Origin: Ignavibacteria bacterium
GTDB taxonomy: Bacteria > Bacteroidota > Ignavibacteria > Kapaibacteriales > UBA961
Direction of reading: 5' to 3'
Assembly (NCBI GenBank): GCA_016720145.1
Contig: JADJXV010000004.1
Coordinates: forward strand, 124,001 to 188,000
DNA: 64,000 nucleotides
The position numbers were made by a program, and so were the translations under genes. Positions 23,787-32,676 of the stretch are shown here, in pieces; position 1 is the first letter of the stretch; every line of letters starts with the position of its first letter. The notes beneath the pieces are model-generated. The model ran no database searches. It saw only the letters and a list, made by a program, of their open reading frames with translations, and had not been told where the DNA came from.

Positions 23787-24368
23787 ATGAATGATTTAGA
23801 CTTCCTCATTATCCGAAAAATCCGGAGCGGCGACCGTGCTGCCTTTGGAGAGCTCGTGCGCCGCCATCAGCCGAAGGCGATGACACTTGCACTTCGAATG
23901 CTCAAAAGCCGCGAGGATGCCGAGGAAGCTCTTCAGGACGCATTTCTGCGCGTGTTCCGTTCGCTCGACAGTTTTGCAGGAACGTCGAATTTCTCGACCT
24001 GGTTCTACCGCATTGTCTATAATGTCTGCGCCTCCGCTCTCGAAAAGCGCGGCACGGCGATCTTTTCCTCGCTTGATGATGAGGAGGAAATGTTGTCGGC
24101 GCCGCACTATTCTTCCGCAAATGCATCGCCTGATGAAATCTATGATGATCGCGAAACCGAGTTGATTATCCACAAGGAAATTGAACGACTTCCGGTGGAA
24201 TATGCGAGCGTACTGACGTTGTTTTTTGTACAACAGTTACGCTATGATGAAATTACCAACGTTACCGGAATGCCGATCGGTACCGTCAAAACACGCCTCT
24301 TCCGTGGGAGAATTATGCTGAGAGAGGCACTGAACCGTACGTACAACTTTCAATCAATTCAGCCATGA
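23787..24368 (+). CDS. ECF RNA polymerase sigma factor
   Basis: A 193-residue sigma-70 family protein with only regions 2 and 4. Region 2 runs from FGELVRRHQPKAMTLALRML through DAEEALQDAFLRVFRSLDSF and FSTWFYRIVYNVC, and region 4 from IERLPVEYASVLTLFFVQQL to the helix-turn-helix YDEITNVTGMPIGTVKTRLF. The gene overlaps the anti-sigma gene by 4 bp (ATGA), the usual coupling of such pairs. The regulon cannot be told from the window. Local G+C is higher in this gene than in the accessory block to its left. Confidence 0.93.
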   Translation: MNDLDFLIIRKIRSGDRAAFGELVRRHQPKAMTLALRMLKSREDAEEALQDAFLRVFRSLDSFAGTSNFSTWFYRIVYNVCASALEKRGTAIFSSLDDEEEMLSAPHYSSANASPDEIYDDRETELIIHKEIERLPVEYASVLTLFFVQQLRYDEITNVTGMPIGTVKTRLFRGRIMLREALNRTYNFQSIQP

Positions 24369-24970
24369 AACATCTTTCCATCCAACAAATCTTCGAGTAT
24401 ATCGACGGTGAAATTCCTGCCGGTGAACGTGCCTTGCTGCAAAAGCATATCGACACGTGTACAGGGTGTCAATCCGAACTCGTAGCTCATCAAGCACTTA
24501 CATCGGAAGCAAGTAAGGCGCCTCTTGAAGCTGTCGATGAAAATCAAGTCATGAACATCATGAATCTCGTCATGAATGAACGTCTACAATCTCGGTTGGT
24601 GGTTTCGATGCCAAGTAGAGTTGCCTTGCCAAAGGTAGTAAGTGCGACTTCTCTAAAGCACCGAAAAATTGGAGGAATTCCAATTCGGCGTATCATCGGA
24701 TTTACAATATTTGCGACTTGCCTGGCAATTATGGTGAATATCCCGCGAACATCTGCGCCACGTCAGGAGAATACAACTTTGCACTCAATAGTAGGTACAT
24801 ATTACGAATGGATGCAAGTATTTGTAAATTCTGTAGTTGAACTCGTGGCTCCTCTTGCTTCGATAATTCCTGTTAAAAGTACTACGACTTTGGGGTTGTT
24901 TCTTATCGCCGGTATTCTGCTCTGGCTTTTAGATCGAGTGTTTCAGAAGAGGTTTCATATTCGGGTGTGA
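24365..24970 (+). CDS. Membrane-anchored anti-sigma factor with zinc-finger domain
   Basis: The 201-residue product begins with an anti-sigma zinc-binding domain: HLSIQQIFEYIDGEI, then the HxxxCxxC motif at His28, Cys32 and Cys35 (HIDTCTGC). It continues with a cytoplasmic linker, a membrane helix (IIGFTIFATCLAIMVNI) and a second hydrophobic segment near the C-terminus (LGLFLIAGILLWLLD). It should hold the ECF sigma factor at the membrane until a signal arrives. Translational coupling (4-bp overlap) with the sigma gene supports the pairing. Confidence 0.9.
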   Translation: MKHLSIQQIFEYIDGEIPAGERALLQKHIDTCTGCQSELVAHQALTSEASKAPLEAVDENQVMNIMNLVMNERLQSRLVVSMPSRVALPKVVSATSLKHRKIGGIPIRRIIGFTIFATCLAIMVNIPRTSAPRQENTTLHSIVGTYYEWMQVFVNSVVELVAPLASIIPVKSTTTLGLFLIAGILLWLLDRVFQKRFHIRV

Positions 24971-24997
24971 TATTCAATGTTCAATTTATGAATTTCA

Positions 24998-25056
24998 ATC
25001 TCTGTAGGGACAGGTCGCGACCTGTCCCTACAGAGACCTGTCCCTACAGAGATTGG
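24998..25056. repeat. Palindromic intergenic repeat, TGTAGGGAC type
   Basis: A perfect palindrome with arms CTCTGTAGGGACAGGTCG / CGACCTGTCCCTACAGAG, followed by an extra copy of the right arm (ACCTGTCCCTACAGAG). The TGTAGGGAC arm resembles the palindromes at 9367-9396 and 42079-42166. Confidence 0.9.
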
Positions 25057-25177
25057 TTTGTTCCCACAAATGGTGATATGAATATATCACACCCAATTCC
25101 CCAAAAATTCCCTCACCCCGCCGATTCTCCGTAAATTCGCACCACAATTACATTCCTTCTATGCCTAATTACCTGTG

Positions 25178-26149
25178 ATGACAACCTGTTATTTTGCGCA
25201 AGCTGAACTCGATAGTGCTATTACAATTTCCGCCGAACTGTTACGGCATGATGAAATTGTAGCATTCCCAACGGAAACAGTCTATGGTCTCGGAGCGCGG
25301 ATATTTAGTGAAGCTGCAATTCGAAAGGTCTATTCAGCAAAAGGGAGACCGTCGGATAACCCGTTGATAGCACATATTGCTACGATTGAGCAAGCTGGTG
25401 AGATTGCAATAGAAATTCCCGATGAATTCTACCTCTTAGCCGAACATTTTTTCCCCGGACCGTTGACAATTGTCCTCAATCGTCATCCTGATGTACCGGC
25501 AATTGTTTCAGCCGGACTCGACAGCATTGCAGTACGTATGCCACAGCATCCTATAGCACTTGCGCTCATCAAAGCTGTTGGTCAACCTCTCGTCGCGCCA
25601 TCGGCGAATCTCTCCGGCAAGCCGAGTCCTACCACCGCGCAACATGTGCTCGATGATCTTGGAGGCAAGATTGCAGCTATAATTGACGGAGGAAAGTGCG
25701 TCGTGGGAATCGAGTCAACTGTTCTCAATATATGCACTTCCATACCAACGATTTTGCGTCCGGGCGCTGTGACTCGTGAACAAATCGAAACCGTACTTAG
25801 CAGAAAAATAGACATTCAATCCACTGCTTCTCCCAACATTCCAATCGCTCCGGGAATGAAATACCGACATTATGCACCATCGGCAACTATTCGAATAGTG
25901 AGCACTTGGGATGAAATACAACAAATAACAAATAATGCAACCTTATCTAACATATTGATACTTGCCAATAGTATTCCTGATTTTCAGATAAATGCAATTT
26001 TACATCCTTTGCTTGCTGAATCTTTATATGCAGAATTTCGACGTGCCGATGCTGACAATTTCACGGAAATCGTTATTTTGTGTGATAATACGATCATCCA
26101 AGACTCAGCGCTCATGAATCGTATTACTAAAGCCGCTTCGAAATCGTAA
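25178..26149 (+). CDS. Threonylcarbamoyl-AMP synthase (Sua5 type)
   Basis: Makes L-threonylcarbamoyladenylate from threonine, bicarbonate and ATP for the t6A modification of ANN-decoding tRNAs. The N-terminal YrdC domain shows GEIVAFPTETVYGLGA-like sequence (DEIVAFPTETVYGLGA near residues 26-41), KGRPSDNPLIAHI, the HFFPGPLTIVL block, DSIAVRMPQHP and PLVAPSANLSGKPSPT. After GMKYRHYAPSA comes the extra C-terminal Sua5 domain, so at 323 residues it is the long Sua5 form rather than short TsaC. The ATG at 25178 is used (a GTG sits 3 bp upstream). HPr follows 31 bp later. Confidence 0.93.
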   Translation: MTTCYFAQAELDSAITISAELLRHDEIVAFPTETVYGLGARIFSEAAIRKVYSAKGRPSDNPLIAHIATIEQAGEIAIEIPDEFYLLAEHFFPGPLTIVLNRHPDVPAIVSAGLDSIAVRMPQHPIALALIKAVGQPLVAPSANLSGKPSPTTAQHVLDDLGGKIAAIIDGGKCVVGIESTVLNICTSIPTILRPGAVTREQIETVLSRKIDIQSTASPNIPIAPGMKYRHYAPSATIRIVSTWDEIQQITNNATLSNILILANSIPDFQINAILHPLLAESLYAEFRRADADNFTEIVILCDNTIIQDSALMNRITKAASKS

Positions 26150-26180
26150 ATTTCGAGCAAGTTCAACGTATCCATTCTCT

Positions 26181-26447
26181 ATGCTTCAAGAAACACTAAC
26201 TGTCAGAAATCGAGCAGGGTTGCACACACGTCCTGCCGCAATGCTCGTAAAATTAGCCGCAAAATTCAAATGTGAAATTTTCTTGAATCGTGATGGATAT
26301 GATATTAATGCCAAGAGTATTATTGGGGTAATGACGCTCGCGGCTGAACAAGGAAGTGAACTCATTCTCACGACGGATGGTATAGATGAGCAGGTCGCAT
26401 TAGAAGAACTCCGTATGTTATTTGAGACCGGTTTTGGTGAATTATAG
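26181..26447 (+). CDS. ptsH: Phosphocarrier protein HPr
   Basis: An 88-residue HPr with the phospho-accepting His15 (GLHTRPAA) and the regulatory Ser46 (NAKSIIGVMTLAA). In the phosphotransferase system it relays phosphate from Enzyme I to sugar-specific EIIA proteins; with a Ser46 kinase it is a carbon-control regulator. No other PTS gene is in the window, so an incomplete regulatory PTS is possible. It follows the Sua5 gene by 31 bp. Confidence 0.93.
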   Translation: MLQETLTVRNRAGLHTRPAAMLVKLAAKFKCEIFLNRDGYDINAKSIIGVMTLAAEQGSELILTTDGIDEQVALEELRMLFETGFGEL

Positions 26448-26762
26448 TTCGTTTTTCACGTATAAATAGCTGTGTGATTTCTTCGTAATTTACCATATAT
26501 TTCCTCTGCCAACTTTGACTTTACATTCTTCAAGTATAATAACTACCTTCATTATTATATTGAAGTTAAAGCAATTCCAATGTCTCCGCAAATTTTCAAT
26601 GTTAACCTCGGTTTTTTGATTTAACAAGCGAATTTTTATAAAAATTCTAAATCATTGCGTAGATATTCTCGGAAATCCTTATTTTGTGTTGCCTTCATAC
26701 GATTTGCAAATGCAAGTCTCCTCCTTTTACAATTCAATTGTTCAATTTCATCTGGAATTCTT
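26448..26762. other. Gap between HPr and the large secreted protein
   Basis: 315 bp, AT-rich. It contains an upstream extension of the next open frame (from 26655) that reads through without a proper signal peptide, so the gene is started at 26763. The promoter should lie here, but no consensus is clear. Confidence 0.4.
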
Positions 26763-29700
26763 ATGCGTTTTCTACGCTTTTTTGCGGTAATACTCCTCTT
26801 TTGTATTGCCGGTACGCTCGATACTTTTGCCCAATCAAATCCTTCATCGGCATTTGACCTCTCGACAGGAAATTATTCGATGACATCGTTCCCTGCTACT
26901 TCAGCAGCAGGGACTTATCCGCCGAATATGATCTTTCATTACTCCGCAACGCTCGATCCGGACATCAATGCAGCGATGACCGGCGACTGGACAGCAGCGT
27001 ATAATTTGACGAGCGCAAGTCGGTTTGTCGGGAAAGATGACGCCACCGGAATAAATCTCGCGAATACAAGCGGAATTAATTCAGGTCAAGGGTTTATCGG
27101 TGCTGTGGTTGCGTCACTTAATGCAACAGGGCGTGCAAATATTCAAGTGAGCTTTTTGTGTGGAATGATCACGCAATCTACCGGAGGTTCCGGTCCTAAA
27201 GTATTCGCACTTCGATTACAATATCGTACAAGTACAGCAGCAGCATGGAGCGACGTACCGGGTCCGGTTGAATATTCAACGGCGGGCTTGGTAAATGGTA
27301 CTACTCAAACTGTATCTGCAACTCTTCCAGTCGATGCAAATAATCAAGCACTTGTACAGTTACGTTGGAAATACTACTCCGTTTCTCTCCCGGCCGGTAG
27401 TGGACGTCCTACTATTCGATTAGACGATATCAGTGTAAGCAGTTCGTCAAGTCTCAGTACTCCTACCAAATTCCTCATCACCGGTATCACGCCTTCAACT
27501 CCTTCATCTACAAGTACGTTCAGTGCTACTGTACAATCGGTTGATAATGGCGATATCTCATCTAATGTTGCGACAGCAACGAGCTTTACACTTTCACGTT
27601 CATCCGGTACCGGGACACTTGGCGGAACACTAACCGGTACAATTCCTGCCGGAAGCAGTGCGGTAGTCTTGACCGGTATTACCTATACTACAGCAGAAAG
27701 TAATGTACAGATTACAGCCACTCGTACTGCGGGAGATAATTTAACTGCCGGGACAAGTGGTTTGTTTACCGTTGGAATTGGCGCCTCAACAGCTATAATT
27801 TCGAACCTTCAGACGGCAGGCAATGCAAATAAACGATTCCGCTCTTTTACTGTAGAAGCAAGGCGACCGGATAATTCGGTAGATGCAAGCTATGTTGGAA
27901 CAGTTACTCTCGCTAAGGTCTCCGGTGCCGGTACTCTAGGAGGAACTCTCACAAAGACGTTAGTCAATGGTGTGGCAACGTTTACTGACATTACTTTCTC
28001 AAGTGCCGGAACGTATATAGTATCCGCTACCACGACCGGACTTCCACTCGCACAAAGCTCGCAAATTAATGTGTATGGTCGCTTGACCATGACAGAATTG
28101 ATGATCCCGCGGTTCATGAAATCAGCTACAAGCACCACTCGTATTCCTACTTTTGCTCTTATAAGATTAGACAGTCTCATTCCCAATACCACCTATCGCT
28201 ACTTTACCGGCGCTGTAACTACGCCAACACAAGCAAACACAATAGGTGGCGGAGTAAATCTGCATTATGATGCTACGACTCAGACGTATGTATCAAATAG
28301 TAACCGAAGTCTGACTTCACTCGCGACCGATTATTCGACATTTACAACAAGTGCCGGACAGACTTCCCTCACGATATGGGTGAATATGCTGCCATCCGGA
28401 AATGCTGCTTTTAATGAAGGAAATTCGATTTACTGGCGAATAATTATGACAGATACTCCGGTTGCAGGAATTGCGGCGGATACATTTAATACGACTTCGA
28501 CTACGCGAACATTAGAATTTGGAAATTTCTCGACCAATGGAACGGGAATTCACGATGTGCAATCCGGTCTTGCTCCAAAGACCTATGTCGTTTTGTTTGA
28601 TGATGTTGCAGGCACCGGTAATCCAATCTCTACCGCTCTCGTCCAAGATGATGGTACTACAGTCGCAGCAGGAACAACGGTACCATTTTATGCAAATCTC
28701 GAAAGTGTTTCCGGTGGATGGTCAACCATTATTCCCAATAATTTGCCAACAGGAATACGCCGAGTAGAGCATCGCCGAATGGATGGAGTCCTTCTTAATT
28801 CATGGAATGATATCGATGGAATTTGGGCGGGAGTTAGTACCGTGAGTCAGAATACTGGTACTACACCAATTAACTTCCAAACTCCGCAACTGATGCTTAT
28901 TGCTCCGGTTGGTGGTGAACAGTATTGTACGCGAGATGGCGCCAATATCCGTTGGGTCTCACGTGGCATTCAAAGAATGATGATAGAATTTTCACGAAAT
29001 AATTCTCCATTTTCTCCAATTACAACAGATGCAGATGGTTTTGCGCAGGCGTATAATTGGGCAATGGGAGATATCACCGATTCAACTACTTCCCTCAGAT
29101 TTAGACTAACTGATTTTGAACATCAAAATGTGACCGCCACATCCGGTCCAACATCTGCATTTAATCCTACCGTTATCACGGTTCATCCCGCTTCTCAAAA
29201 TACCTGTTCGGGTGATTCTATTGTTCTCATCGTTCGCTCATCCGGTAATGTCCTAAAATATCAATGGCAAAAGGACGGTGCAGACATTCTCGGTGCGACG
29301 GAAAGAATTCTAACACTTCGAAACGTAACAGTAGGTGCATCGGGCTTTTATACTTGTAATGTCGTTGGCTTCGGTCCTTGCGGTACCACGACAACTAAAA
29401 TAGCGACAATTTTCGTGACTCCACCGATTCAGATTATCAAGCAACCGGAAGATCAAACATTTGCAATTGGTTCGACAGCAACGATTAAAGTCGATGTCAT
29501 CGGAACGAATAATCATACATTCCAATGGTATCGCGGCACAGTTCCTGTCCAAAACAGTACACGAATAAGTGGCGCACAAGAAGCAACACTCATCATCCGT
29601 AATTTCCAATCAACTGACGCAGGTTCGAATTATTACTGCGTGATCGCAGGTTCGCTCCCATGCGGCACTGCCACTACCCGAACTGTCAGAGTCGGTGGCG

Positions 29701-30806
29701 GCGGAATTACCATCACAGCTACACGCGATACGATAGTTGTGTGCGAAGGTCAGACAGCTCAAATGTTTGCAACAGGTTCGTCGGTGACGGTACTCCCTGT
29801 CGGTACAGGACTTACCTACCAATGGAGCCGCAATGGAAATCCGATCGTCCAAAGCGCGAAATATTCCAACCCGAATCTAGCAAACTGGAGTATAAGCTCT
29901 ACAACCAAAGCAGATGCAGGAGTCTATACATTACGAGTGACAGCACCTTCTATCGGAGGAATTGAAAATAAATCAGTGTATCTACAAGTGGTAACGACTG
30001 CTCGATTTAAAACACGACCTGAAGCTGTAATTGAGGTATGCGCTAATGGCACATATAATCTTTCTGTCGAACCAACTGATTCGGTCGGTGTGAGCTATCG
30101 TTGGCTGAAAAACGGCGTTGTTGATACGGCAAGTAGAGGTAAGAACCTTACCGGCAAGATACTTACATCCGGTCAATATGACACGACAGTCGTTGTGACG
30201 ACTATCATTTCAACGCTCTGCAGCAGCGATACATCGATGACAGAAGTGCGATTAATTCCAAAGCCAACGATTATAGCTCAGCATAAAGCACTTGATACTG
30301 TCCGGTCCGGAGGCACGATATTCATTGGAATTTCAGCCGTCAGCAAGCGACCGCTTAGCTATCGCTGGCGTAAAGATGGCAAGATGTTAGACGGTGTATT
30401 CACACCACAATTCAGTAAAACAGGCGTCGTGACTGCCGATTCCGGTACGTATGAATGCCTCGTGATTAATGAATGCGACACGACTATTGCAACGACAAGA
30501 ATCGTCGTGATACGTTCGAGTGATATTACGGAAACACGTCAATTTGGCTATGAGTTAGAACAAAGCGTGCCGAATCCTGCAACTAATCAGGCATCGGTCA
30601 CTTTCACTCTTCCTGAAGAAACCATTGCAACGCTTACCATTACAGACTTGCTCGGAAGAGTGCTCTTTACGAGCGAACTCGGACTCATGTCAGCCGGCAC
30701 ACATAGCACATCATTGAATCTTGAAACATACACGAATGGCGTGTATTTCTATACACTTACTACTCCAAAAGTGACTCTCAACCGTCGCCTCGAAATCGTG
30801 AAATAA
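26763..30806 (+). CDS. Large secreted T9SS protein with immunoglobulin-like repeats
   Basis: A 1347-residue secreted protein. It starts with a signal peptide (MRFLRFFAVILLFCIAGTLD ... FAQ), then a beta-rich N-terminal domain, two or three big-Ig/invasin-like repeats (STFSATVQSVDNGDISSNVA, SFTVEARRPDNSVDASYVGT) and several Ig-like repeats of the 'YQWQKDGADI..ATERILTLRNV' and 'YQWSRNGNPI' type with paired cysteines. It ends in a type A T9SS sorting domain (SVPNPATNQASVTFTLPEET ... TYTNGVYFYTL ... LNRRLEIVK). The protein should be exported by Sec, cross the outer membrane through T9SS and stay on the surface. Its binding target is unknown. It is monocistronic with a terminator ~100 bp downstream. 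Confidence 0.9.
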   Translation: MRFLRFFAVILLFCIAGTLDTFAQSNPSSAFDLSTGNYSMTSFPATSAAGTYPPNMIFHYSATLDPDINAAMTGDWTAAYNLTSASRFVGKDDATGINLANTSGINSGQGFIGAVVASLNATGRANIQVSFLCGMITQSTGGSGPKVFALRLQYRTSTAAAWSDVPGPVEYSTAGLVNGTTQTVSATLPVDANNQALVQLRWKYYSVSLPAGSGRPTIRLDDISVSSSSSLSTPTKFLITGITPSTPSSTSTFSATVQSVDNGDISSNVATATSFTLSRSSGTGTLGGTLTGTIPAGSSAVVLTGITYTTAESNVQITATRTAGDNLTAGTSGLFTVGIGASTAIISNLQTAGNANKRFRSFTVEARRPDNSVDASYVGTVTLAKVSGAGTLGGTLTKTLVNGVATFTDITFSSAGTYIVSATTTGLPLAQSSQINVYGRLTMTELMIPRFMKSATSTTRIPTFALIRLDSLIPNTTYRYFTGAVTTPTQANTIGGGVNLHYDATTQTYVSNSNRSLTSLATDYSTFTTSAGQTSLTIWVNMLPSGNAAFNEGNSIYWRIIMTDTPVAGIAADTFNTTSTTRTLEFGNFSTNGTGIHDVQSGLAPKTYVVLFDDVAGTGNPISTALVQDDGTTVAAGTTVPFYANLESVSGGWSTIIPNNLPTGIRRVEHRRMDGVLLNSWNDIDGIWAGVSTVSQNTGTTPINFQTPQLMLIAPVGGEQYCTRDGANIRWVSRGIQRMMIEFSRNNSPFSPITTDADGFAQAYNWAMGDITDSTTSLRFRLTDFEHQNVTATSGPTSAFNPTVITVHPASQNTCSGDSIVLIVRSSGNVLKYQWQKDGADILGATERILTLRNVTVGASGFYTCNVVGFGPCGTTTTKIATIFVTPPIQIIKQPEDQTFAIGSTATIKVDVIGTNNHTFQWYRGTVPVQNSTRISGAQEATLIIRNFQSTDAGSNYYCVIAGSLPCGTATTRTVRVGGGGITITATRDTIVVCEGQTAQMFATGSSVTVLPVGTGLTYQWSRNGNPIVQSAKYSNPNLANWSISSTTKADAGVYTLRVTAPSIGGIENKSVYLQVVTTARFKTRPEAVIEVCANGTYNLSVEPTDSVGVSYRWLKNGVVDTASRGKNLTGKILTSGQYDTTVVVTTIISTLCSSDTSMTEVRLIPKPTIIAQHKALDTVRSGGTIFIGISAVSKRPLSYRWRKDGKMLDGVFTPQFSKTGVVTADSGTYECLVINECDTTIATTRIVVIRSSDITETRQFGYELEQSVPNPATNQASVTFTLPEETIATLTITDLLGRVLFTSELGLMSAGTHSTSLNLETYTNGVYFYTLTTPKVTLNRRLEIVK

Positions 30807-30903
30807 TTGATATTTGGGTTCCCGTTCGCTTATATTCCAAGCGTTCGGTTGCGGTCACCCATTGCCGTCCAAGCGTTGCCGAATGGTGCCGACAAATGTT
30901 GAC

Positions 30904-30941
30904 AAAAGACGTCCTCGATTCTATCGAGGACGTCTTTTTTA
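30904..30941 (+). terminator. Terminator between the T9SS protein and truC
   Basis: AAGACGTCCTCGAT pairs with ATCGAGGACGTCTT around TCT and is followed by TTTTATTTTG, a strong intrinsic terminator 25 bp before truC. Confidence 0.92.
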
Positions 30942-30965
30942 TTTTGATTAAATTGGTAAAACTCT

Positions 30966-31652
30966 ATGAAATTTAAGGTATTATACGAAGATGGTGACGT
31001 ACTTGCCATCCACAAGCCGAGTGGCATCCACGTGCATCCGAGTGAATTCTCACGCGGCGAAGAATCAGTGCTCGACGTGTTGAAAGTGGAGTTCCCCGGC
31101 GGTTGGTTCGCACCGGCGCATCGTATCGACCGCGCGACATCGGGAATTGTGCTGTACGCCAAGAACCCGGACACCGCCCGCGAACTCGGCGGACAGTTCA
31201 TGAGACGGGAAGTACAAAAAAAATACTGGTGTGTCGTGCGCGGCTATCTTGGGGATTCACAAACAGTTACAAGCGGCAGCATTGAGAATGACGATTACGC
31301 AGAAACGCACTACACGTCCCTTGGGGAAGTTGAACTTCCGCACAGCACAGGCAAACATCCTACTTCGCGCTACTCATTGCTTGAAGCGCGTCCGGTCACA
31401 GGACGACGGCATCAAATACGACGGCACTGTTCGCATATTTCGCATCCGATTATCGGCGATGTCCGCTACGGCGATGGTCGCCACAATGCGCTTTTTAGAC
31501 AGGAATATGGACTGAATAGGTTGCTTTTATTTGCGCTTGAGATTAGTTTTTGTCATCCGACAAGCAATGAGACAATTACTCTACAGACACGGATTGAACC
31601 AGAGGTGGAGGAGGTCTTTGGGAGATTTGGGTGGGGAGTTGGACTGGACTGA
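30966..31652 (+). CDS. truC: tRNA pseudouridine(65) synthase
   Basis: An RluA-family pseudouridine synthase that converts U65 of tRNA. The catalytic Asp55 lies in HRIDRATSG. The later blocks HYTSLGEVELPHSTGKHPTS, RYSLLEARPVTGRRHQIRRH and SHPIIGDVRYGD match the TruC branch rather than RluA/RluC/RluD. The protein ends FGRFGW-GVGLD: the family normally ends at about FGW. The last five codons and the stop fall inside a repeat palindrome (CTGGAC/GTCCAG) that opens the array at 31640, so the repeat supplies the stop codon. Activity should be unaffected. Confidence 0.88.
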   Translation: MKFKVLYEDGDVLAIHKPSGIHVHPSEFSRGEESVLDVLKVEFPGGWFAPAHRIDRATSGIVLYAKNPDTARELGGQFMRREVQKKYWCVVRGYLGDSQTVTSGSIENDDYAETHYTSLGEVELPHSTGKHPTSRYSLLEARPVTGRRHQIRRHCSHISHPIIGDVRYGDGRHNALFRQEYGLNRLLLFALEISFCHPTSNETITLQTRIEPEVEEVFGRFGWGVGLD

Positions 31653-32170
31653 AGTCCAGCCCTACAATTTGGTTCGAGCCTACGGCTCTTTTTTCTTATT
31701 TTGGGGGCTTTTAGTCTTATAGCTCCGTTAGGAGCGTTCCAAATTGTAGCAACGGAATTCATTCCGTTGAAGCTACAATTTGGTTCGAGCCGATGGCTCT
31801 TTTTTAGTTAAACAACATTTTCAATGTTGTTTAACATTTTATTTTGATACAAGTTAGCTCCGTTAGAGCGTTCCAAATTGTAGCAATGGAATTCATTCCG
31901 TTGAAGCTAATTTGGTTCGAGCCGATGGCTCTTTTTAGTTAAACAACATTTTCAATGTTGTTTAACATTTTATTTTGATACAAGTTAGCCCCGTTAGGAG
32001 CGTTCCAAATTGTAGCAACGGAATTCATTCCGTTGCTACAATTTGGTTCGAGCCGATGGCTCTTTTTTAGTTAAACAACATTTTCAATGTTGTTTAACAT
32101 TTTATTTTGATAAAAGTTAGCTCCGTTAGGAGCGTTCCAAATTGTAGCAACGGAATTCATTCCGTTGAAA
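31640..32170. repeat. Tandem array of a ~131-138-bp compound palindromic repeat
   Basis: The element AGCTCCGTTAGGAGCGTTCC starts units at about 31721, 31856, 31987 and 32119. Each unit holds four nested palindromes: GCTCCGTTAGGAGC, CAACGG-AATTCATT-CCGTTG, CGAGCCGATGGCTC and TTAAACAACAT/ATGTTGTTTAA. They are joined by CTACAATTTGGTT and its reverse complement AACCAAATTGTAG-like sequence. The last unit is partial. Small differences (GTTAGAGC, AATGGAATTC) show independent wear. There is no coding frame. A single dispersed copy lies at 9571-9625. Confidence 0.92.
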
Positions 32171-32198
32171 CTGGAATATGTAGAAGGGAATCCAAATT

Positions 32199-32597
32199 CT
32201 AATTATTCTTCGCGCCTTCCTTCACCCACAGGCGCATGCCTTTTTTCTGGGCGTCGGTGGCTGTCTGATAATAGGTGGCGCGGTGGGGGAGCGTACCTTC
32301 GAGCGTCTGAATGAGCGTGCTGTTGTCGGGCTTGAGGGGAACGATGAGCCCTGCATGTTGGAATAAGGCGAAGTAATTGGTGAGTCGGAGGTTGGCAGCA
32401 GCAGTTTCGTCATTGTGACAACCGGAATAGGCGCAACTGAGTGTTAGTAATGGCTGTACGTGATTTTGATAACTCACATTCGAGTCCGGAAAGATGATAT
32501 CGGCAGGATCGGTAATCATATTGCTACCGCAAGAAGAGATCAAGCTCACAAAAATGGAAGCCGGTAAGAGGAGAGCAAGTGTTGAACGTAGATTCAT
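32199..32597 (-). CDS. Lipoprotein with a cytochrome c-like CxxxxCH motif
   Basis: A 132-residue lipoprotein starting at ATG 32597 (MNLRSTLALLLPASIFVSLI then SSC, a lipobox cysteine). The motif LSCAYSGCHND, followed by LRLTNYFALFQHAG and later MRLWVKEGAKN, is the pattern of the planctomycete-type cytochrome c domains found in many FCB genomes, with the haem motif written CxxxxCH rather than CxxCH. Haem binding is therefore likely but not certain. It is the last gene of a minus-strand run with a TonB receptor, a TPR lipoprotein and a DUF4331 protein. Confidence 0.75.
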   Translation of the reverse strand: MNLRSTLALLLPASIFVSLISSCGSNMITDPADIIFPDSNVSYQNHVQPLLTLSCAYSGCHNDETAAANLRLTNYFALFQHAGLIVPLKPDNSTLIQTLEGTLPHRATYYQTATDAQKKGMRLWVKEGAKNN

Positions 32598-32676
32598 GGG
32601 AGTAGAATAGGTATAAATTACAGTCAACTGCAAATATACTCACACAATCCGACGTACTGCTCTCCGATGACGATAT

